A DNA stretch of 64,000 bases, taken from the NCBI RefSeq assembly GCF_900116225.1, contig NZ_FOZZ01000006.1, forward strand, positions 124,001 through 188,000, written 5' to 3'. A model generated the notes under the pieces. It saw only the letters and a program-made list of their open reading frames with translations. It was not told the DNA's origin and did not search any database. A program made the position numbers and the translations under genes. How positions within the stretch are numbered: position 1 is the first letter of the stretch; every line of letters starts with the position of its first letter. Origin of the DNA: Sphingobacterium wenxiniae (lineage in GTDB: Bacteria > Bacteroidota > Bacteroidia > Sphingobacteriales > Sphingobacteriaceae). Shown here piece by piece: positions 23,941-33,114 of the stretch.

Positions 23941-25161
23941 ATCTACCGCATTATCTAACTCTTCACTCACGATCTTAGCATATACCTGTGTTTGTCGGAT
24001 AGAGGAATAGTCAAGTAACTTGGAAACATACTCGATACGCATACCATTGTTTAAAGCATTAGTAGCAAAAGTATGACGGCTCAAATGAAAATGAAGTTTG
24101 AAAGGCAATTTGATTTCTTCTCCCATTTTGTCCAGATGTACATCACCCAAACGGATTTTACCCCGAAGCTTTAAACTCTTGAACTGTTCATCTACAAATA
24201 TTCTCTCTGGGTTTTCTAATACCGAGAATATAAAAGCATCAGGATTTGGGTTCTTTGGTTTATACTTATTGATGATTTCAACGGCTTTTGTTCCTATCTT
24301 GAAAGTATGTTGTTTCTGTGTTTTCTGAATAACTTTGGTAATTTTTTGAGTTTCTTCGTTATAGCTTTTCCATTGTAGTAACAGGACATCACTAATACGC
24401 AAACCACCTGCATATACACTGAACAAAAACATATCCCGATGAACGACAGCGTGAGGCTTCTGGCTTAAATCCAGGTTTTCCAAATCTTCCAATTGTTGCT
24501 TGTTGAGGTACTGACGTTCTACATTACTTTTCGGAATTTTGACTTTCTCAAACGGAGAAACGGCATAAGGTATCAGCTCTTCTTTCATCGCATCGTTATA
24601 GAATATCCGAAGGATTTTCAAAGACATATGTGTAGTAGTGTTTCCGTTCTTCAAGGTCTTTTTACAGTAACTCGCATAATCTTTGAGCCGTTGAAACTCC
24701 GTGATAAGATAAAGTTTAAATTCTGGAGATATCCAAGAAGCGAATTCAAATGCGATATCCTTATGCGCAAAAGTACCTCCGTACCTTCCTGATTTAGAAA
24801 TTAACCCGACAGCATGAGTTTCATCAGCCCATCGTTGAGGAGAAAGTGTAAAATAATTGCTCCCTGCCTCGTTTTTAAACCTATCGAATTCGATAGGTTT
24901 AAAATCAGGATTGTTCAGTTTTTCCCATAGCCCCAAATATTCGATTGTACTGCGTGATCTTAGCCAGTTATTAATAACCGAAAAAGGTTCCAATTGATTT
25001 CTATATCTTGCAATATCGGTTAAGGATATAAAGTCTTTATTGTCAACTGTCTTTAATCCAATTGATAGATCATTTACTGTTAGACGTTTTGTAATAGGTA
25101 CTTCAACAACACCGAATAGAGTTTTTGCACCGTGTAAAAAGGTACAGGCCAAAAGTCTCAT
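23926..25161 (-). CDS. KilA-N domain / tyrosine recombinase fusion protein
   Basis: One uninterrupted 411-codon frame. Residues about 25-160 are a KilA-N domain (DFISLTDIARYRN, STIEYLGLWEKLNNPDF, SGRYGGTFAHKDIAFEFASW, then YLITEFQRLK). From about residue 161 it becomes a tyrosine recombinase: part of the core-binding domain (DYASYCKKTLKNGNTTTH), then the catalytic domain with R255 (GGLRISD), H359 and R362 (HLSRHTF) and Y394 (TQVYAK). The usual LGHSS is LLDYSS here. The arm-binding domain is missing. The start is uncertain: the only early ATG falls in the antisense of a tRNA anticodon. The junction at QRLKDYASY looks like a recombination product; activity is doubtful but all main catalytic residues remain. 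Confidence 0.75.
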   Translation of the reverse strand: MRLLACTFLHGAKTLFGVVEVPITKRLTVNDLSIGLKTVDNKDFISLTDIARYRNQLEPFSVINNWLRSRSTIEYLGLWEKLNNPDFKPIEFDRFKNEAGSNYFTLSPQRWADETHAVGLISKSGRYGGTFAHKDIAFEFASWISPEFKLYLITEFQRLKDYASYCKKTLKNGNTTTHMSLKILRIFYNDAMKEELIPYAVSPFEKVKIPKSNVERQYLNKQQLEDLENLDLSQKPHAVVHRDMFLFSVYAGGLRISDVLLLQWKSYNEETQKITKVIQKTQKQHTFKIGTKAVEIINKYKPKNPNPDAFIFSVLENPERIFVDEQFKSLKLRGKIRLGDVHLDKMGEEIKLPFKLHFHLSRHTFATNALNNGMRIEYVSKLLDYSSIRQTQVYAKIVSEELDNAVDNFIF

Positions 25162-25199
25162 AATCTTTTGGTCCCTGGTTCGAGCCCAGGTGGGCGCAC
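25151..25199 (+). tRNA. 3' half of a tRNA gene (anticodon CAU), probable att site
   Basis: An anticodon loop CTCATAA is followed by a variable loop, a perfect T arm (CCTGG-TTCGAGC-CCAGG) and the acceptor strand TGGGCGC plus A. No D arm or matching GCGCCCA acceptor strand is found upstream. The anticodon stem is mismatched at its loop end, so the tRNA similarity begins inside the anticodon stem-loop. An intrinsic terminator follows directly. This is the footprint left when a tyrosine recombinase uses a tRNA gene as target. The intact tRNA would be at the other island end, outside the window. Confidence 0.6.
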
Positions 25200-25202
25200 T
25201 GA

Positions 25203-25244
25203 AAATCCCTGAAATCGTTTGATTGTCAGGGATTTATTTTTTTT
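25203..25244 (+). terminator. Intrinsic terminator after the tRNA half
   Basis: AAATCCCTGA (25203-25212) pairs perfectly with TCAGGGATTT (25226-25235) and is followed by ATTTTTTTT. It was probably the terminator of the original tRNA gene. Confidence 0.75.
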
Positions 25245-25355
25245 AGGGGGCTAAAAGGGGGGCAGGATTGTAACAAAAGCTTAGTTATAAATAGGAAGTT
25301 TCTTCCAATCTGAATGCTTTCAGGCAATTACTTCTAGGAGATTTTGGGGTCGACT

Positions 25356-28300
25356 TTAACTACCTAACCTATTCTTTTTAAAATTCTCTGCTTGTTCCAA
25401 TACGTTTTTATATACGTCATCTTGCGTGATAGGAGGGTAGCCGTATTCGTGTAGTTTGACGATAATGTCCATCTTTAGTTGAGCTTTGATGTCGTCACGA
25501 TCAGCCCAGTCGGGATATTTGGCTGTATTATCTACGATTTTTTTTATTTCACGAGCCAATTCCAGCATTTTATCTTTGTCAAACTCAAAACCGTATTGCT
25601 GGCAAATCATATCCAAAATATCGTAGAATGCTTTTTCTTCGTAGTCAATTCCCAAATCCTGAAAAGAACCCATTTCTTCACGAAGCTTGACAATTAAATC
25701 CAACATTTGCTCTGCTGTATCCGTTTGGATTCCGTCATAATCCAGAATATCACGTTCGCTACGTTCATTGTAGCGGTTGACGACACTTTGCAAACGTTCT
25801 GAAAACTCCTGTCCTTTTACCTTATTGACTTTTTTGAAATCGTTAATCGTTTCTTTGAGCAAACGTTCCAAAATTTTGATTTTGGTATTCGGCAGTTCTA
25901 GATTACTGATGCGTTCGATGAACTTATCGCTGAACAAATCAATGGAATTGGCTTTGTTGTCGTCCAGCTTAAAAATCTCCTCCACACCTTCTGAAATAAT
26001 GGCTTCTTCTACCATTTTGGCCACTTTGGCGTTCATTTGAGCCGTGTCAGGAGCATCGCCCTTGGTAAGTTTTACGACAATGGATTTTATCGCAAAATAG
26101 AAATGAATTTCGTCGACTTCTGAGGGGGTAAACAATTCCGAACCACTGACCAGATTGTAAGCCGATTTTAGTTTCTTCGTTACATTGACAAAGAACGTTT
26201 CGGAATCCTCCGTTTGCAAAACCAATTCAGAAGCACGATTTAGGCATTGCAAACGTTGGACAGGCAAACCATTGTAATAATCACCCGTGTCAAATTTATG
26301 GAAGAACTGTCGCAACAAATCCATTTGGTCACGAACAATGGTTTCGGATTGGTTCAGGTCTTCAAAATCGTCTTCAGCTGTATTGTTATTGAACAAACTC
26401 AAAGCATGATTCAGATTCTTTTTGATTCCAATATAATCCACGACCAAACCTCTGTTTTTGCCCTGATATTTTCTATTGACACGTGAAATCGTTTGAATTA
26501 GATTGTGCGTTTGCAAAGGTTTGTCAATATAAATCGTGTCCAAAAACGGCACATCAAAACCTGTGAGCCACATATCGACCACAATCGCAATCTTGAAATT
26601 CGATTTTATCTGTTTGAACTGACGGTCTAATTCTTTGCGTTCTTCCTTATTACCCAGCAAATTCCACAACTCTTCATCATCATCTTTGTTGCGGGTCATG
26701 ACCATTTTCACACGCTCAATTGGCTTGATTTCTTTCTTCTCTTTTTCGGTTAAGCTTTCAGCAATGGTAATTTCTCCCCATTCGGGACGAAGTTCCAAAA
26801 TCTCCTTATACAACTTATACGCAATCCCTCTCGAAGCACACACGAACATGGCTTTTCCGGCTACAGTAGCTTTTTCTTCGATTCTCTTTTCGTAGTGGTT
26901 GATAAAATCTTGTGCTATGGCTTTAATTCTATCGTTATCGCCCAAAACCACTTCCATATTGGCGATGGCTTTTTGGCTCAATTCGACGTGATATTCCGTT
27001 GCACCTTCAGCTACAGCTCTCTCGTAATACCGTTCTATTTCATCAACTTTGTTGTAGTCCAAGTTGACCTTCGCAGACCTACCCTCATAGACCAGACGAA
27101 CCGTAATCTCATCATTGACCGATTCAAACATCGTGTAAGAATCCACCACATCGCCAAATACATCCAACGTTTTATCAATCGGCGTTCCGGTAAAGCCTAC
27201 ATACGTGGCATTGGGCAAAGAATCGTGTAAGTATTTCGCAAATCCGTAAGATTTGGTCACACCTTTTTCATCATCAATCTTCACTTTCAAATCCAGATTG
27301 ACCTGCGAACGGTGGGCTTCGTCCGAAATACAAACAATATTCGTTCTGTCGGATAGGATTTCATCATCTTCGGCAAATTTCTGAACCGTAGTTAAGAATA
27401 CACCTCCACTTTCTCTACCGCGCAATTTCGCTCTCAAATCGGCTCTCGATTCGATATTGATAATATTCTCATCACCGATAAAATCCTTGGCATTGGTAAA
27501 GTCTTTCGACAATTGGTCGTCCAAATCCGTTCGGTCAGAAATGATGATAATCGTCGGACTCGAAAACTTGGTCGAACGCATCAACAACCTTGTCAGGTAC
27601 AACATCGTAAAGCTCTTGCCACAGCCTGTTGCTCCGAAATAGGTTCCGCCTTTTCCGTCGCCTTCGGGTTTGCGATGTTGCAGGATATTAGAAAACAATT
27701 TATTTGCTCCGTAATACTGCGGATAACGGCACAATATCTTAGCCTCGTTTTTGGACGTGTCGGGAAACAATACAAAATGATGAATAATATCGACCAATCG
27801 CTTTGGATTCAACATGCCGTGAACGATAGAAGTCGTGGTCTCGATACCCGATAAGGCTTTCTTTTCGTCTCCCGTAATTTTGTTCCAACCATAGAAAAAC
27901 TCATAAGGCGAAAAAATCGCTCCTGCTTTGTTGTTCACGCCGTCACTGATGACACAGAACACATTGTATTTCAACAGTTCGGGGATATCCCTGCGATAAC
28001 GGATTGTGAGCTGTTTGTATGCGTCATAAATGGTAATTTCCTCCTCAATAGCTGTTTTGAACTCAAACACGACCACAGGAATACCATTGATATATAAAAT
28101 CAAATCGGGAATACGCAATTCCGAACCCTGAATCTCTAATTGATTGACTATCTTAAACGAATTATTTTGTTCGTTCTCGATGTCAACATAGCGAATATGC
28201 AAATCTTTTTTGTTCGGATTGTTTCGTTTGAAAATCAACCCATCTGCCAACAGCTTACAGATATATTTATTTGATTCGTAAAGATTGGAAGCCGATTGAA

Positions 28301-28502
28301 AAGCCAGTTCGTTGATGATACTTTCCAACTCGATTTCCTCCAAATCGGGATATCGCTGAATTAAAAATGCACGCAAATCTTCCTTGAGCAACACTTCCTG
28401 ATTGGACGAACGTTTTAATTTCTTCCCATTGATATACTGATAGCCCTCTGTTTCCAAAAGGCTGATAAAAGCTTGTTCTAATTCAGATTCGGTATATTTC
28501 AT
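25356..28502 (-). CDS. hsdR: Type I restriction enzyme, HsdR (restriction/translocation) subunit
   Basis: A 1048-residue HsdR. The N-terminal nuclease domain has PD at 132-133 and the ExK-type residues E147 and K149 (VVVFEFK). The SF2 motor has Walker A GATGCGKS at 290-297, DEAH at 394-397 and FTGTPID. The helicase core is followed by the C-terminal helical domain that docks on the methylase. It cleaves DNA at a distance after ATP-driven translocation when the site is unmethylated. It is last in the locus and separated from hsdM/hsdS by inserted genes. A second, truncated copy of its first 15 codons lies at 30919-30966. Confidence 0.95.
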   Translation of the reverse strand: MKYTESELEQAFISLLETEGYQYINGKKLKRSSNQEVLLKEDLRAFLIQRYPDLEEIELESIINELAFQSASNLYESNKYICKLLADGLIFKRNNPNKKDLHIRYVDIENEQNNSFKIVNQLEIQGSELRIPDLILYINGIPVVVFEFKTAIEEEITIYDAYKQLTIRYRRDIPELLKYNVFCVISDGVNNKAGAIFSPYEFFYGWNKITGDEKKALSGIETTTSIVHGMLNPKRLVDIIHHFVLFPDTSKNEAKILCRYPQYYGANKLFSNILQHRKPEGDGKGGTYFGATGCGKSFTMLYLTRLLMRSTKFSSPTIIIISDRTDLDDQLSKDFTNAKDFIGDENIINIESRADLRAKLRGRESGGVFLTTVQKFAEDDEILSDRTNIVCISDEAHRSQVNLDLKVKIDDEKGVTKSYGFAKYLHDSLPNATYVGFTGTPIDKTLDVFGDVVDSYTMFESVNDEITVRLVYEGRSAKVNLDYNKVDEIERYYERAVAEGATEYHVELSQKAIANMEVVLGDNDRIKAIAQDFINHYEKRIEEKATVAGKAMFVCASRGIAYKLYKEILELRPEWGEITIAESLTEKEKKEIKPIERVKMVMTRNKDDDEELWNLLGNKEERKELDRQFKQIKSNFKIAIVVDMWLTGFDVPFLDTIYIDKPLQTHNLIQTISRVNRKYQGKNRGLVVDYIGIKKNLNHALSLFNNNTAEDDFEDLNQSETIVRDQMDLLRQFFHKFDTGDYYNGLPVQRLQCLNRASELVLQTEDSETFFVNVTKKLKSAYNLVSGSELFTPSEVDEIHFYFAIKSIVVKLTKGDAPDTAQMNAKVAKMVEEAIISEGVEEIFKLDDNKANSIDLFSDKFIERISNLELPNTKIKILERLLKETINDFKKVNKVKGQEFSERLQSVVNRYNERSERDILDYDGIQTDTAEQMLDLIVKLREEMGSFQDLGIDYEEKAFYDILDMICQQYGFEFDKDKMLELAREIKKIVDNTAKYPDWADRDDIKAQLKMDIIVKLHEYGYPPITQDDVYKNVLEQAENFKKNRLGS

Positions 28503-28518
28503 ATCTACTTATTCGTTG

Positions 28519-29868
28519 CTAACGTTTGCTTTTCCCTTTTTCGGTCAAGTAATATCTTTGATTTCGGCTTGTAGGTTTATCAGGAATAGTCAAAGCTACT
28601 AAACCTGCCTCAACTGCCGGTTGTAAATAAGTTTTTCTAAAATGGTCTCTATTTGCCAAATCTAACATTTTTTGTAACTCCTCTCGGGTATGTACGCCCG
28701 TAAAGACCTTCAAAAGCTCTCCAACATGCATGGTATCTTGCATGGTATCTTGCATGGCATCTTGCATGGTATCTTGTTCGGAACGAGTTACAGGTTCAGT
28801 TGAAAGCAATGTAATTCTCAAAAAGTTTTCAGAAAAATCAAAACTATCTTTAGAATAGGCTTGTAAAATCCTCGGAATACCGGAACCTAATTGTTCTACC
28901 AAATCCAAATCTTTGAAAATTCGCATCAATTCTTTGTTGCGAATAATGGAATACCCTTCAAAAAACTCGGATTTTGAAAGCCCGTCAGGCAAACTACCGT
29001 AAGAAGTAATTTCCAAACGATCGTCGAAAATTTCAAATTTAGGAGCGACTTCTTTCGTGTAGTCATTGTGTACAAAAGCATTGATAACAGCCTCACGCAA
29101 AGCAATGGCATTCCATAACCGCTGTTCTTTGCGCTCTTTCGACGTGATTTTGGTTAAGGTGCGATTTTCTAAATTCAATTTATCCAAAACCTGATGCGTG
29201 GCTTTGACTAATGATTCATACCCATATTCGTTGCTTTCTACCAAATCAACCCGATTTAAGCCTTGATAACGAGCTACTTTTATAGAAATATTGTTGATAT
29301 CGTTCATCAAATACGCAACATAATTGTAACTTTCATCATCTGTAAGCAATTCCAGATTTCGGGCAAACTGTTCGTTCAAAGTTTTCCCAATAGATTGGTA
29401 ATAAATATGCAATTGCTGAAACTGTAAAGCCTGTTTGGGCGATTTCATATTTCCAATCGAATTTCGGATTCGTTTGCTAAAAAGCTGTTCGATTTGTCGG
29501 GTAGGCATTGGTTCTGCCGAACTACCTACACGGATAAAAGCACCTTTTTCAGAAAGTCCGTATTTCTTTACATAATACGGTTTTTCATAACCTCCGGCAA
29601 CAATGATTTTAATGATCTCTTTGCCTTCTTTCTGCTCGATGACCAAATCGAACAAACCCATACAGGATGGCAAAATATTATTTTTTAAACGGTCTTTGAT
29701 AAGTAATTGTTCGTTATCGGCATCACTCACACCAACAGGAAGACCATTTTTATCTATGCCAATATAAATCACACCGCCTTCATTGGAATTTAAAAAAGCG
29801 ACCACTTCTTTTTCCAATTCCGGCGTTACCTTTTGCTTGAACTCTATGTGTTTATTTTCGCTTATCAT
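28519..29868 (-). CDS. AlbA_2 / HATPase_c_4 ATP-binding protein with repeat linker
   Basis: A 449-residue protein. It has an N-terminal AlbA_2 (Schlafen-like) domain (about 5-125: HIEFKQKV, AFLNSNEGGVIYIGID, GAFIRVGSSAEPMPTRQIEQ). A GHKL-type ATPase domain follows (about 250-350: LREAVINAFVHNDYT, FDDRLEITSYGSLP, QLGSGIPRIL). A linker of four 4-residue units reads DTMQDAMQDTMQDTM, and a C-terminal winged-helix-like region follows. The family is annotated as putative transcriptional regulator or DNA-binding protein and is frequent in defence islands. It lies inside the restriction locus, 16 bp upstream of hsdR, with paired direct repeats in its promoter. Its role is unknown. Confidence 0.85.
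   Translation of the reverse strand: MISENKHIEFKQKVTPELEKEVVAFLNSNEGGVIYIGIDKNGLPVGVSDADNEQLLIKDRLKNNILPSCMGLFDLVIEQKEGKEIIKIIVAGGYEKPYYVKKYGLSEKGAFIRVGSSAEPMPTRQIEQLFSKRIRNSIGNMKSPKQALQFQQLHIYYQSIGKTLNEQFARNLELLTDDESYNYVAYLMNDINNISIKVARYQGLNRVDLVESNEYGYESLVKATHQVLDKLNLENRTLTKITSKERKEQRLWNAIALREAVINAFVHNDYTKEVAPKFEIFDDRLEITSYGSLPDGLSKSEFFEGYSIIRNKELMRIFKDLDLVEQLGSGIPRILQAYSKDSFDFSENFLRITLLSTEPVTRSEQDTMQDAMQDTMQDTMHVGELLKVFTGVHTREELQKMLDLANRDHFRKTYLQPAVEAGLVALTIPDKPTSRNQRYYLTEKGKSKR
28728..28775 (-). repeat. 12-bp tandem repeat within the AlbA/HATPase gene
   Basis: The 12-bp unit CATGGTATCTTG occurs four times (one unit has a single change). It encodes the repeated M-Q-D-T linker between the ATPase domain and the C-terminal winged helix. 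Being a multiple of 3, copy-number changes would keep the frame. Confidence 0.8.
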
Positions 29869-29948
29869 TTTTTAATATTCCTTTGTTTAGTTAATCGAAA
29901 TTTTCGAACAACTAATTTTTTTGTATTTCTCAAGTTGAGTTTTTTCGA

Positions 29949-30008
29949 TTTTTGTAACCTATAAAAATAACGTGTTACAATTTTGGCGTTTTTGTAACAT
30001 ATAAAAAT
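29949..30008. promoter_or_regulatory. Paired 20-bp direct repeats between the HTH and AlbA genes
   Basis: TTTTTGTAACNTATAAAAAT occurs at 29949-29968 and 29989-30008, one base different, with an inverted GTTACAA between them. The spacing is 40 bp, near four DNA turns. It lies 80-140 bp upstream of the AlbA/HATPase gene and just after the HTH gene, whose product is the natural candidate to bind it. Confidence 0.55.
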
Positions 30009-30290
30009 TTACAAAAGCTCTAAATCCTGCAATTTTCTACCCAATTCATCATCAGAAGCTAATTTCAAAAAATCGTCTTGCAAACCCAATACGCGCAATA
30101 CATTGAAGTACGCTCCCATAGCTACACTGGGTTCACCTTTTTCGATTAAACTTAAGGTAGAACGAGAAATATCGGCTCGTTCTGCTACTTGCACCGCGGT
30201 TAATTTACGGCGTTTGCGCGCCAATTTTATCTGTTCGCCCATTTGAGCTAATGCGTTCTTATGCTTGGGTAAAATAACTTGCTTTTTCAT
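30009..30290 (-). CDS. HTH-XRE transcriptional regulator, HipB-like
   Basis: A 93-residue protein with a classical XRE helix-turn-helix at about residues 17-55 (KLARKRRKLTAVQVAERADI, then SRSTLSLIEKGEPSV). The size and the C-terminal NVLRVLGLQDDFLKLA match HipB antitoxins, which normally precede a HipA kinase gene. Here the next gene is the AlbA/HATPase protein and no HipA is present, so either HipA was lost or this regulator serves the AlbA gene. Repeated boxes follow its stop. Confidence 0.85.
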   Translation of the reverse strand: MKKQVILPKHKNALAQMGEQIKLARKRRKLTAVQVAERADISRSTLSLIEKGEPSVAMGAYFNVLRVLGLQDDFLKLASDDELGRKLQDLELL

Positions 30291-30352
30291 AAAATGTACG
30301 TTATTCTATACAAATAGAATAAAAATGACTGAAATAACGGACAATATAATTC

Positions 30353-30877
30353 TTACGCGATAGAAAATCTTCTTGAAAAATTCTGCAATTCCCATTGCGC
30401 TAAGCTTAGACCTTCTGCTGAAGCTTTTTCTTTTGCGAAATTTATAATTTCCTTATACTGCTCAACATCGTCCATTTCTGTCCAGGCAGTTATTGGGATT
30501 TTTAACTTTCCTTGGATAATTCGGTCAACGGGAAAATGAGGTGGACACTCAATATTACCCAAACACCAATGGTATTTCAAAAATAGATTAACTATCTTTT
30601 GAGCTACACCAAATCTCAATCTATTCTCTTTTAATAATTCTGCTTTTTGATTTGCATGAGCAATTAAACTTTCAATGTTTTGGATATGTGCATCTTCGTT
30701 GACTACAGTCTTATATTGAGGTAATAATTCTGAATCAACATAGCCCATCAAAAACTCTCGAAATTCCTTTCTTTGGTTTTCGCTTATATTCTCCTTATAG
30801 ACATTGGCACGCTGAAAGGCTCCACCGAATACCAGAATCCAAATTTCAGAATTAATAAATAAGGCTTTTTGAGGCAT
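30353..30877 (-). CDS. Hypothetical protein
   Basis: A 174-residue soluble protein (start MPQKALFINSEIWILVFGGA; later FGVAQKIVNLFLKYHWCLG). It is mostly helical and has no signal or membrane segment I can see. The stretch KYHWCLGNIECPPHFPVDR carries two cysteines and two histidines, but I recognise no metal site or catalytic motif. It is transcribed in the same direction as the restriction locus, between the HipB-like gene and the hsdR fragment that marks an insertion point. It was probably acquired with the two genes that follow it. Function unknown. Confidence 0.7.
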   Translation of the reverse strand: MPQKALFINSEIWILVFGGAFQRANVYKENISENQRKEFREFLMGYVDSELLPQYKTVVNEDAHIQNIESLIAHANQKAELLKENRLRFGVAQKIVNLFLKYHWCLGNIECPPHFPVDRIIQGKLKIPITAWTEMDDVEQYKEIINFAKEKASAEGLSLAQWELQNFSRRFSIA

Positions 30878-30918
30878 GTTTTAATTTCTTTTTGATGTTT
30901 TGTAAACTATCTATATAT

Positions 30919-30966
30919 TTAAAAGGCTAATAAATGCTGTTCTAGTTGTGATTCGGTGTATTTCAT
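30919..30966 (-). pseudogene. hsdR 5' end fragment
   Basis: The frame MKYTESQLEQHLLAF* repeats the first 15 codons of hsdR (MKYTESELEQAFISL) at the DNA level too. Similarity ends after AGCCTTTT. Its ATG overlaps the PIN-gene stop as ATGA, so hsdR once followed the PIN gene directly. The genes at 28519-30877 now separate the two. Confidence 0.75.
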
Positions 30967-33020
30967 TGGTTGATTTCTTTTTCCCACTTTTCTCTATATT
31001 CCAAAAATTTCTTTTCTATGTTTTCTTTATCTAATAGTCTTTTATAAATAATTACTAGTGATCCTATTAATAAAGAGGTTGGTAGTAACCATAGCCATTC
31101 ACAATATTTTTTCTGCATAGAACCTTCATCAAGAGAATTTGCATAATTAGTATAAACTGATACCATATTCCAAGATTTGTCTTGAAATAAAAAAACTAAC
31201 AAAATAAAAACAATACACATTATTGCGACGGGAATACAATAGTAAGCTTTACGTTTATACTTAGTTAAATCAAGTTTTGCTTTTGTTTGAATTAGTTCTT
31301 GACGTATTTGATTGTTTTTTTCGATTTCTGCGTTTTTCTGTTCTTTCTCTACGTCTTTACTTTGTTTTAATACTTCAATAGCTGAAGTCGTCTGTTCTTG
31401 ATATTTCTCAAATTTATTTTCTAATTTTTCTTTAGATTTTTTTAATTCTTCAATTTGCAATTCTAGATGTGATTTGGCGAATATTTTTGATTTTTCAATC
31501 ACTTCCTCATCTGAATTATTTTTATCAAGTATACCTTTGAATCCTATATTAATCATTTCAGAAACAATACTACTCTGTTGAGTAAAATCTGTTGTTATCT
31601 CTGAAATACCATTCAATATCAATTGAAGATTTTCATTTGAAACACCTTTCTCACCATTACTAATATTTAAGAAACTAACAAAGCTTTTAAAATCATCATT
31701 AGTTCTATTCAAATAACGTAATAAAATACTCATCCACTGAGATGGTAATAATACTATAGGAATTGATTCATTTTGAGTATAATCCCATTTTCTTAACAAT
31801 TGGTCAGCAGAAATAAAATAATATTTACAATCAAAAATATTGGAGTAATGACCATTTCGTTGTTTTTCAATTGAATAAATATTCTTCGCATCAATTATAC
31901 TAGCTTCAATATTAGAAGGCTTTACATCTGATTTAAATGTATTTATTTTAGACGCTATGTTTAATACTAATTCTTCTACTTTTGAATCTTTAATATCAAA
32001 ATAATCTTTATAATCTTCCTTGATATCAAATTTATTTTTTAATTCTTCAATCAATGAAAAAATATGTGCCTTGAATAGCTCTGTCGAATCATTAGTTCTT
32101 TTCCTTCTCCAATTATGGTAGTAATCAATAAAGTCTTGACTCTTACTAAAGAGAGTAAAAACATCTGAATTAATTCTAGCAGTATTGTACCTTGACATTT
32201 GTCCAATATAGAAATCTAAAGTTTTCTTTATCTCGTCAATAGTATATTTAGAAATAAACAATAATTCTTTTGCTTCTTTAAATTTTTCAAGAAAAGTTAT
32301 AGTTCTATTTCTACGATTTTCGCCATTAATTCCAATAGCTCTGAAAATCACGTTTGTGTCTAAATAAAAACATTTGTTTTTTAAACTCTCTAATTTAAAA
32401 TTAGCTCCTTTTTTATTTGTAATTAAACAGTATTCAAGTGCTAAATTTGATATATCAAAAATCATTTTATTCTTTTCGTCATTTTCCCAATTCAAAAAAG
32501 TATTTATAATTTCGATTTCTATATTATTTAAATTATGATCATTGATATTAATCAAATCTTCTATTTGAACTGAAGGATCAACTAGCTTACTAAAACTTAA
32601 TATATTGGTTTGAAAGATTTCGTATAAAAAACTATGAATTATAGATTTTAAAACTTTTAATTCATATTGACTATTAACCTGATGGAATTCCTCAATAAAA
32701 TAATCTAAATTGCTATGAACAATTTTATTTTTTATAGTATCAAATCTTTTTGCACTCAGAGTAATTTTAATTTCTTCAATTTTACAGCTCGTAATATTAA
32801 AATTATCAGTATCAGAAATTACGTTCTTAACTTCTTCTTCTGTAAAATCTAAATTATATTGTTTTTTAAGTTTATCAATTAAAGAATGTAACCCAACAAA
32901 ATCATTATTATTATCTATAAAAATTGACTCTATTACCTTTTTATGAAGTGTCTTAGAGCTAACCTCATAATTATTATCAGCATATAGTACAGCTGCTAGT
33001 CTAAAAATATCTTCTTTCAT
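30963..33020 (-). CDS. Membrane-anchored PIN-like nuclease with coiled coil
   Basis: A 685-residue protein with no name I know. The N-terminal 210 residues are helical and unassigned. Residues 215-415 look like a PIN/VapC-fold nuclease: D221 in CFYLDTNVIF, E263 in SKYTIDEIKKTL, D377 in SIIDAKNIYSI and D406 in YFISADQLLRKW, the four-acid pattern in the right order. A long coiled coil (about 508-590) leads to two transmembrane helices (about 592-612 and 643-660) and a short charged tail. This places the nuclease on the cytoplasmic face of the membrane. It sits inside the type I locus and once overlapped hsdR by 4 bp, so it was co-transcribed with it. Confidence 0.75.
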   Translation of the reverse strand: MKEDIFRLAAVLYADNNYEVSSKTLHKKVIESIFIDNNNDFVGLHSLIDKLKKQYNLDFTEEEVKNVISDTDNFNITSCKIEEIKITLSAKRFDTIKNKIVHSNLDYFIEEFHQVNSQYELKVLKSIIHSFLYEIFQTNILSFSKLVDPSVQIEDLININDHNLNNIEIEIINTFLNWENDEKNKMIFDISNLALEYCLITNKKGANFKLESLKNKCFYLDTNVIFRAIGINGENRRNRTITFLEKFKEAKELLFISKYTIDEIKKTLDFYIGQMSRYNTARINSDVFTLFSKSQDFIDYYHNWRRKRTNDSTELFKAHIFSLIEELKNKFDIKEDYKDYFDIKDSKVEELVLNIASKINTFKSDVKPSNIEASIIDAKNIYSIEKQRNGHYSNIFDCKYYFISADQLLRKWDYTQNESIPIVLLPSQWMSILLRYLNRTNDDFKSFVSFLNISNGEKGVSNENLQLILNGISEITTDFTQQSSIVSEMINIGFKGILDKNNSDEEVIEKSKIFAKSHLELQIEELKKSKEKLENKFEKYQEQTTSAIEVLKQSKDVEKEQKNAEIEKNNQIRQELIQTKAKLDLTKYKRKAYYCIPVAIMCIVFILLVFLFQDKSWNMVSVYTNYANSLDEGSMQKKYCEWLWLLPTSLLIGSLVIIYKRLLDKENIEKKFLEYREKWEKEINQ

Positions 33021-33031
33021 TTAATTAAGTT

Positions 33032-33113
33032 CCCTTGGTTAATAGTAGTTTAGTTTTTGCACCTCCAACGTTGCCAAACGGGACAACAACAAACTTTGGA
33101 GTTGTATGAGGTT
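33032..33113 (-). pseudogene. hsdS 3' end fragment
   Basis: The frame NLIQLQSLLLSRLATLEVQKLNYY* repeats the last codons of the intact hsdS (LTQLQSLLLSRLATLEG). It is a direct duplicate of about 90 bp also seen at 34275-34360. The nuclease gene at 33115-34269 lies exactly between the two copies. Confidence 0.75.
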
Positions 33114-33114
33114 T

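Noticed and set aside
28728..28775. Tandem repeats as a CRISPR-like array
   Set aside because: Units are 12 bp without spacers and encode a protein linker in frame.
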